Below are positions 62,156 to 64,000 of a DNA stretch of 64,000 nt, in pieces. The DNA is taken from contig DEAU01000028.1 of NCBI GenBank assembly GCA_002348705.1, positions 72,586 to 136,585 of the forward strand, written 5' to 3'. The position numbers were made by a program, and so were the translations under genes. Origin of the DNA: Candidatus Neomicrothrix sp. UBA2974. Its GTDB lineage: Bacteria > Actinomycetota > Acidimicrobiia > Acidimicrobiales > MedAcidi-G1. The notes under the pieces are model-generated. The model saw only the letters and a list, made by a program, of their open reading frames with translations, did no database searches and was not told the DNA's origin. The stretch's first letter is position 1. Each line of letters begins with the position of its first letter.

Positions 62156-63363
62156 TGAACGGTTCTCCTGATCAGGTTGTCAGGGGTGTCGGGCTTGATG
62201 GGTCGACGGTCCTTGGGCCGGGTGAGTATGGCACCGACTACCAGAAGAATCGCCATGGCGGCTGCCGTGATGACCCAAGTAACAAGGTTGCCGTGTGCGT
62301 CATAGACCATGGCTAGTAATAGTGCCGAAACAGCGCCGGTAGCTACCTCAATGGCATTCGCTAGGCCCTGGGCCGAGGCCTGTCTATCGGCAGTCACCGA
62401 GGCGGCCACCAGCATCGGTGCCGAGGGAAAGGTGAAACCTTCCACTACTGCGGTGGCAGTGGTGAGAGCCACCATCCACGCCAAGCCAGGGACCACGCCG
62501 AAGAATCCGGTCATAAAGGCGATAGTGATCAGACCGCCGACCGACCATCTTCGAACGCCATGCCGTTGGGCCAAGACCCCACCCATAGGAGCTAGCAGGG
62601 CGATAGGTAGTGCTGCCAAGGTGACACTGATCGATAGCACCACCTGGCTAGCACCTCTGTGGTCCATCTCAAGGATCCACACTGCTTCGAAGGCACCGAT
62701 GAACACGAAATAGGCGGCTACCACGAAAAGAGCTCCAACTAGGCCTTTGATCCTCAGCAGGCCTCGCAGGCCGAGACCCTCATGGTCGCGTGCAGCGGTG
62801 TCAGGTTGGGCTCGGAATGCCAGAGGGCAAAGGACAGCGAGAGTGGTCGCCATCGCCCAAAAGGTGAAGCGAAAGCCGCCGACAGCTTCCAGGCCGGCGG
62901 CGATCATTGGACCGGCAACGAAGCCGCCCACATTCCACGCTCCTAGGCGTCCAATGTTCTGACCAAGATTCACCGGGTCGGCGACGATCACTGTGCGTCG
63001 TGCCGCTGGCCCGGCTGTGCCCAAAGCAAAGCCGAAAAGTGCTCGTCCAACTATGTATTGCCACAGAGTCTCGCCGACGGCCAGCAGCACCATCGCTAGA
63101 ACCGCCATGACCAAACCGGTCCGGAGCATGAGCGGGGCCCGGCCCCGGTCGGCATGTGGTGCCATGATGAGCGCTGCCAAGAATGCCGCTCCAAAGCCAG
63201 AGGAGATCGTTAGGCCGATGCCGGTTTCTGAGAACCCGAGCTCGTCCCTTAGCTCTGCAAGAAGGACGATGATCGAGGCCAGCCCGGCCGACGTCCCAAA
63301 GACAGTCAGAAAGTACGGGTACAGGCTCGGGCCCGAGGATTCGGCTAGCTGTCTGGTCGTCAA
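62152..63363 (-). CDS. MFS transporter
   Basis: This protein has about 403 residues from a TTG at 63363, just past the upstream stop; a longer start at 63426 would overlap the agmatinase-family gene by 59 nt. It has about 12 hydrophobic helices in two halves. Helix 2-3 loop features are APHADRGRAPLML near residue 70, with FVFIGAFEAVWILEMDHRGAS near residue 220 in the second half. The substrate is undetermined. Location between a ureohydrolase and an aminotransferase suggests uptake of guanidino compounds, polyamines or related amines. Confidence 0.85.
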   Translation of the reverse strand: MTTRQLAESSGPSLYPYFLTVFGTSAGLASIIVLLAELRDELGFSETGIGLTISSGFGAAFLAALIMAPHADRGRAPLMLRTGLVMAVLAMVLLAVGETLWQYIVGRALFGFALGTAGPAARRTVIVADPVNLGQNIGRLGAWNVGGFVAGPMIAAGLEAVGGFRFTFWAMATTLAVLCPLAFRAQPDTAARDHEGLGLRGLLRIKGLVGALFVVAAYFVFIGAFEAVWILEMDHRGASQVVLSISVTLAALPIALLAPMGGVLAQRHGVRRWSVGGLITIAFMTGFFGVVPGLAWMVALTTATAVVEGFTFPSAPMLVAASVTADRQASAQGLANAIEVATGAVSALLLAMVYDAHGNLVTWVITAAAMAILLVVGAILTRPKDRRPIKPDTPDNLIRRTVQ

Positions 63364-63367
63364 CGCA

Positions 63368-64000
63368 TCAGGCGGGGTATTCGACGCCAGGCAGCACGCA
63401 TAGCATCTCGTACAGCAGGTTCGCACCGACCAGGCTGGTCATCCCACTCGAATCGTAGATGGGAGCTACCTCAACGAGGTCGCAACCAGCCAGATTCAGA
63501 CCACGACAGCCCCGGACAATCTCAAGGGCCTGGGGCATGGTGAGTCCACCGACCTCTGGGGTGCCGGTCCCGGGTGCGAAGGCTGGGTCGAGACCGTCAA
63601 TGTCGAAGCTCAGGTAGACGGGACCACCACCGACCTTCATTCGCACCTCGGCCATCAGCGGATCGAGACTGCGATGCCAGCACTCCTCGGCCTGAACGAC
63701 CCGGAAGCCCTGCTCGCGCGACCAGTCGAAGTCGTCGGCTGCGTAGCCGGTGCCCCGGACTCCGATCTGGACGACCCGGTCGGCATCCAGCAGGTCCTCC
63801 TCGACAGCCCGGCGGAATGGGGTGCCGTGGGCGACCTTCGAGCCGAACATGGTGTCGTTGATGTCAGTGTGGGCGTCCACGTGCACTAGCCCGACCGGGC
63901 CGTGCTTTTTCTTCATAGCCCGCAGGATCGGCAACACGATGGTGTGATCCCCGCCCATGGTGGCTGTGACCACATCGTGGGCTAGAAGGTCGTCGTAGTG
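63368..64000 (-). CDS. Agmatinase/arginase family ureohydrolase (5' end outside window)
   Basis: This 210-residue fragment of a Mn-dependent ureohydrolase has the binuclear metal motifs MGGDHTIVLPIL, HVDAHTDIND and SFDIDGLDPAFAPGTGTPE. It also carries HGTPFRRAVEEDL and IGVRGTGY, typical of agmatinase and guanidinobutyrase/guanidinopropionase-type members. The frame continues to the window edge (HYDDLLAHD before GGDH), so about 80-100 N-terminal residues are missing. Agmatinase releases urea and putrescine, which the downstream aminotransferase could use. The exact guanidino substrate is not resolved. Confidence 0.9.
   Translation of the reverse strand, partial: HYDDLLAHDVVTATMGGDHTIVLPILRAMKKKHGPVGLVHVDAHTDINDTMFGSKVAHGTPFRRAVEEDLLDADRVVQIGVRGTGYAADDFDWSREQGFRVVQAEECWHRSLDPLMAEVRMKVGGGPVYLSFDIDGLDPAFAPGTGTPEVGGLTMPQALEIVRGCRGLNLAGCDLVEVAPIYDSSGMTSLVGANLLYEMLCVLPGVEYPA

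Overview
The window looks like the chromosome of a high-GC actinobacterium. The gene content (LLM flavin oxidoreductases, a mycoredoxin-like protein, a CadI/ArsI-type protein, many SDRs and acyl-CoA dehydrogenases, GTG/TTG starts) and a catabolic repertoire aimed at marine osmolytes suggest a marine Acidimicrobiia-like lineage. That placement is inference; there is no rRNA gene here. I see no phage, insertion sequence or CRISPR array. The only RNA gene is the 3' part of a tRNA-Met at the left edge.

Layout. 0.1-3.9 kb: minus-strand operon for a ketopantoate-reductase-like protein, an SDR and both subunits of a 2-oxoacid dehydrogenase E1. 4.2-17.4 kb: five phytanoyl-CoA dioxygenase (PhyH) family oxygenases interspersed with a hotdog-fold protein, an SRPBCC protein, a probable selenoprotein, an LLM oxidoreductase, a class IV aminotransferase, an MttB-family methyltransferase, an ectoine hydrolase and an M20 deacylase. 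17.5-30 kb: sulfoacetaldehyde acetyltransferase (Xsc), a DAO-family flavoenzyme, a GlcD-like oxidase, a HisC-like aminotransferase, a CadI/ArsI protein, a ThDP enzyme and PsuG. 29.6-35.8 kb: a PAS-AraC regulator divergent from PutA, then a C45 NTN-hydrolase and a GNAT. 35.8-43 kb: a tight minus-strand catabolic operon (small ORF, MttB, DapA-like, ALDH, DAO, SDR, SDR). 43-57 kb: CoA transferase, alkylsulfatase, acyl-CoA dehydrogenases, a PhnZ/TmpB plus TmpA-like phosphonate oxygenase pair, VapBC, an APC permease, nitroreductase and a TetR switch. 57.7-64 kb: a polyamine-type block (chimeric PotD remnant, two class III aminotransferases, Lrp regulator, MFS transporter, agmatinase family).

Together the genes describe a heterotroph that strips N-methyl, sulfonate, phosphonate and sulfate-ester groups from small compatible solutes and polyamines and feeds the products into central metabolism.

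The most striking observation is at 6579-7130. A CMD/AhpD-type peroxidase-related gene is interrupted by one in-frame TGA exactly where the second Cys of its CxxC motif should be. The TGA is followed after exactly 18 nt by a GGUCU hairpin loop, the arrangement I recall for the E. coli fdhF SECIS. It is probably a Cys-x-x-Sec selenoprotein. Other notable points are the TmpB/TmpA-like phosphonate pair, a CoxS-PotD chimera, two non-pyrrolysine MttB homologues (one translationally coupled to an unlisted 41-codon ORF) and a cluster of five PhyH paralogues.
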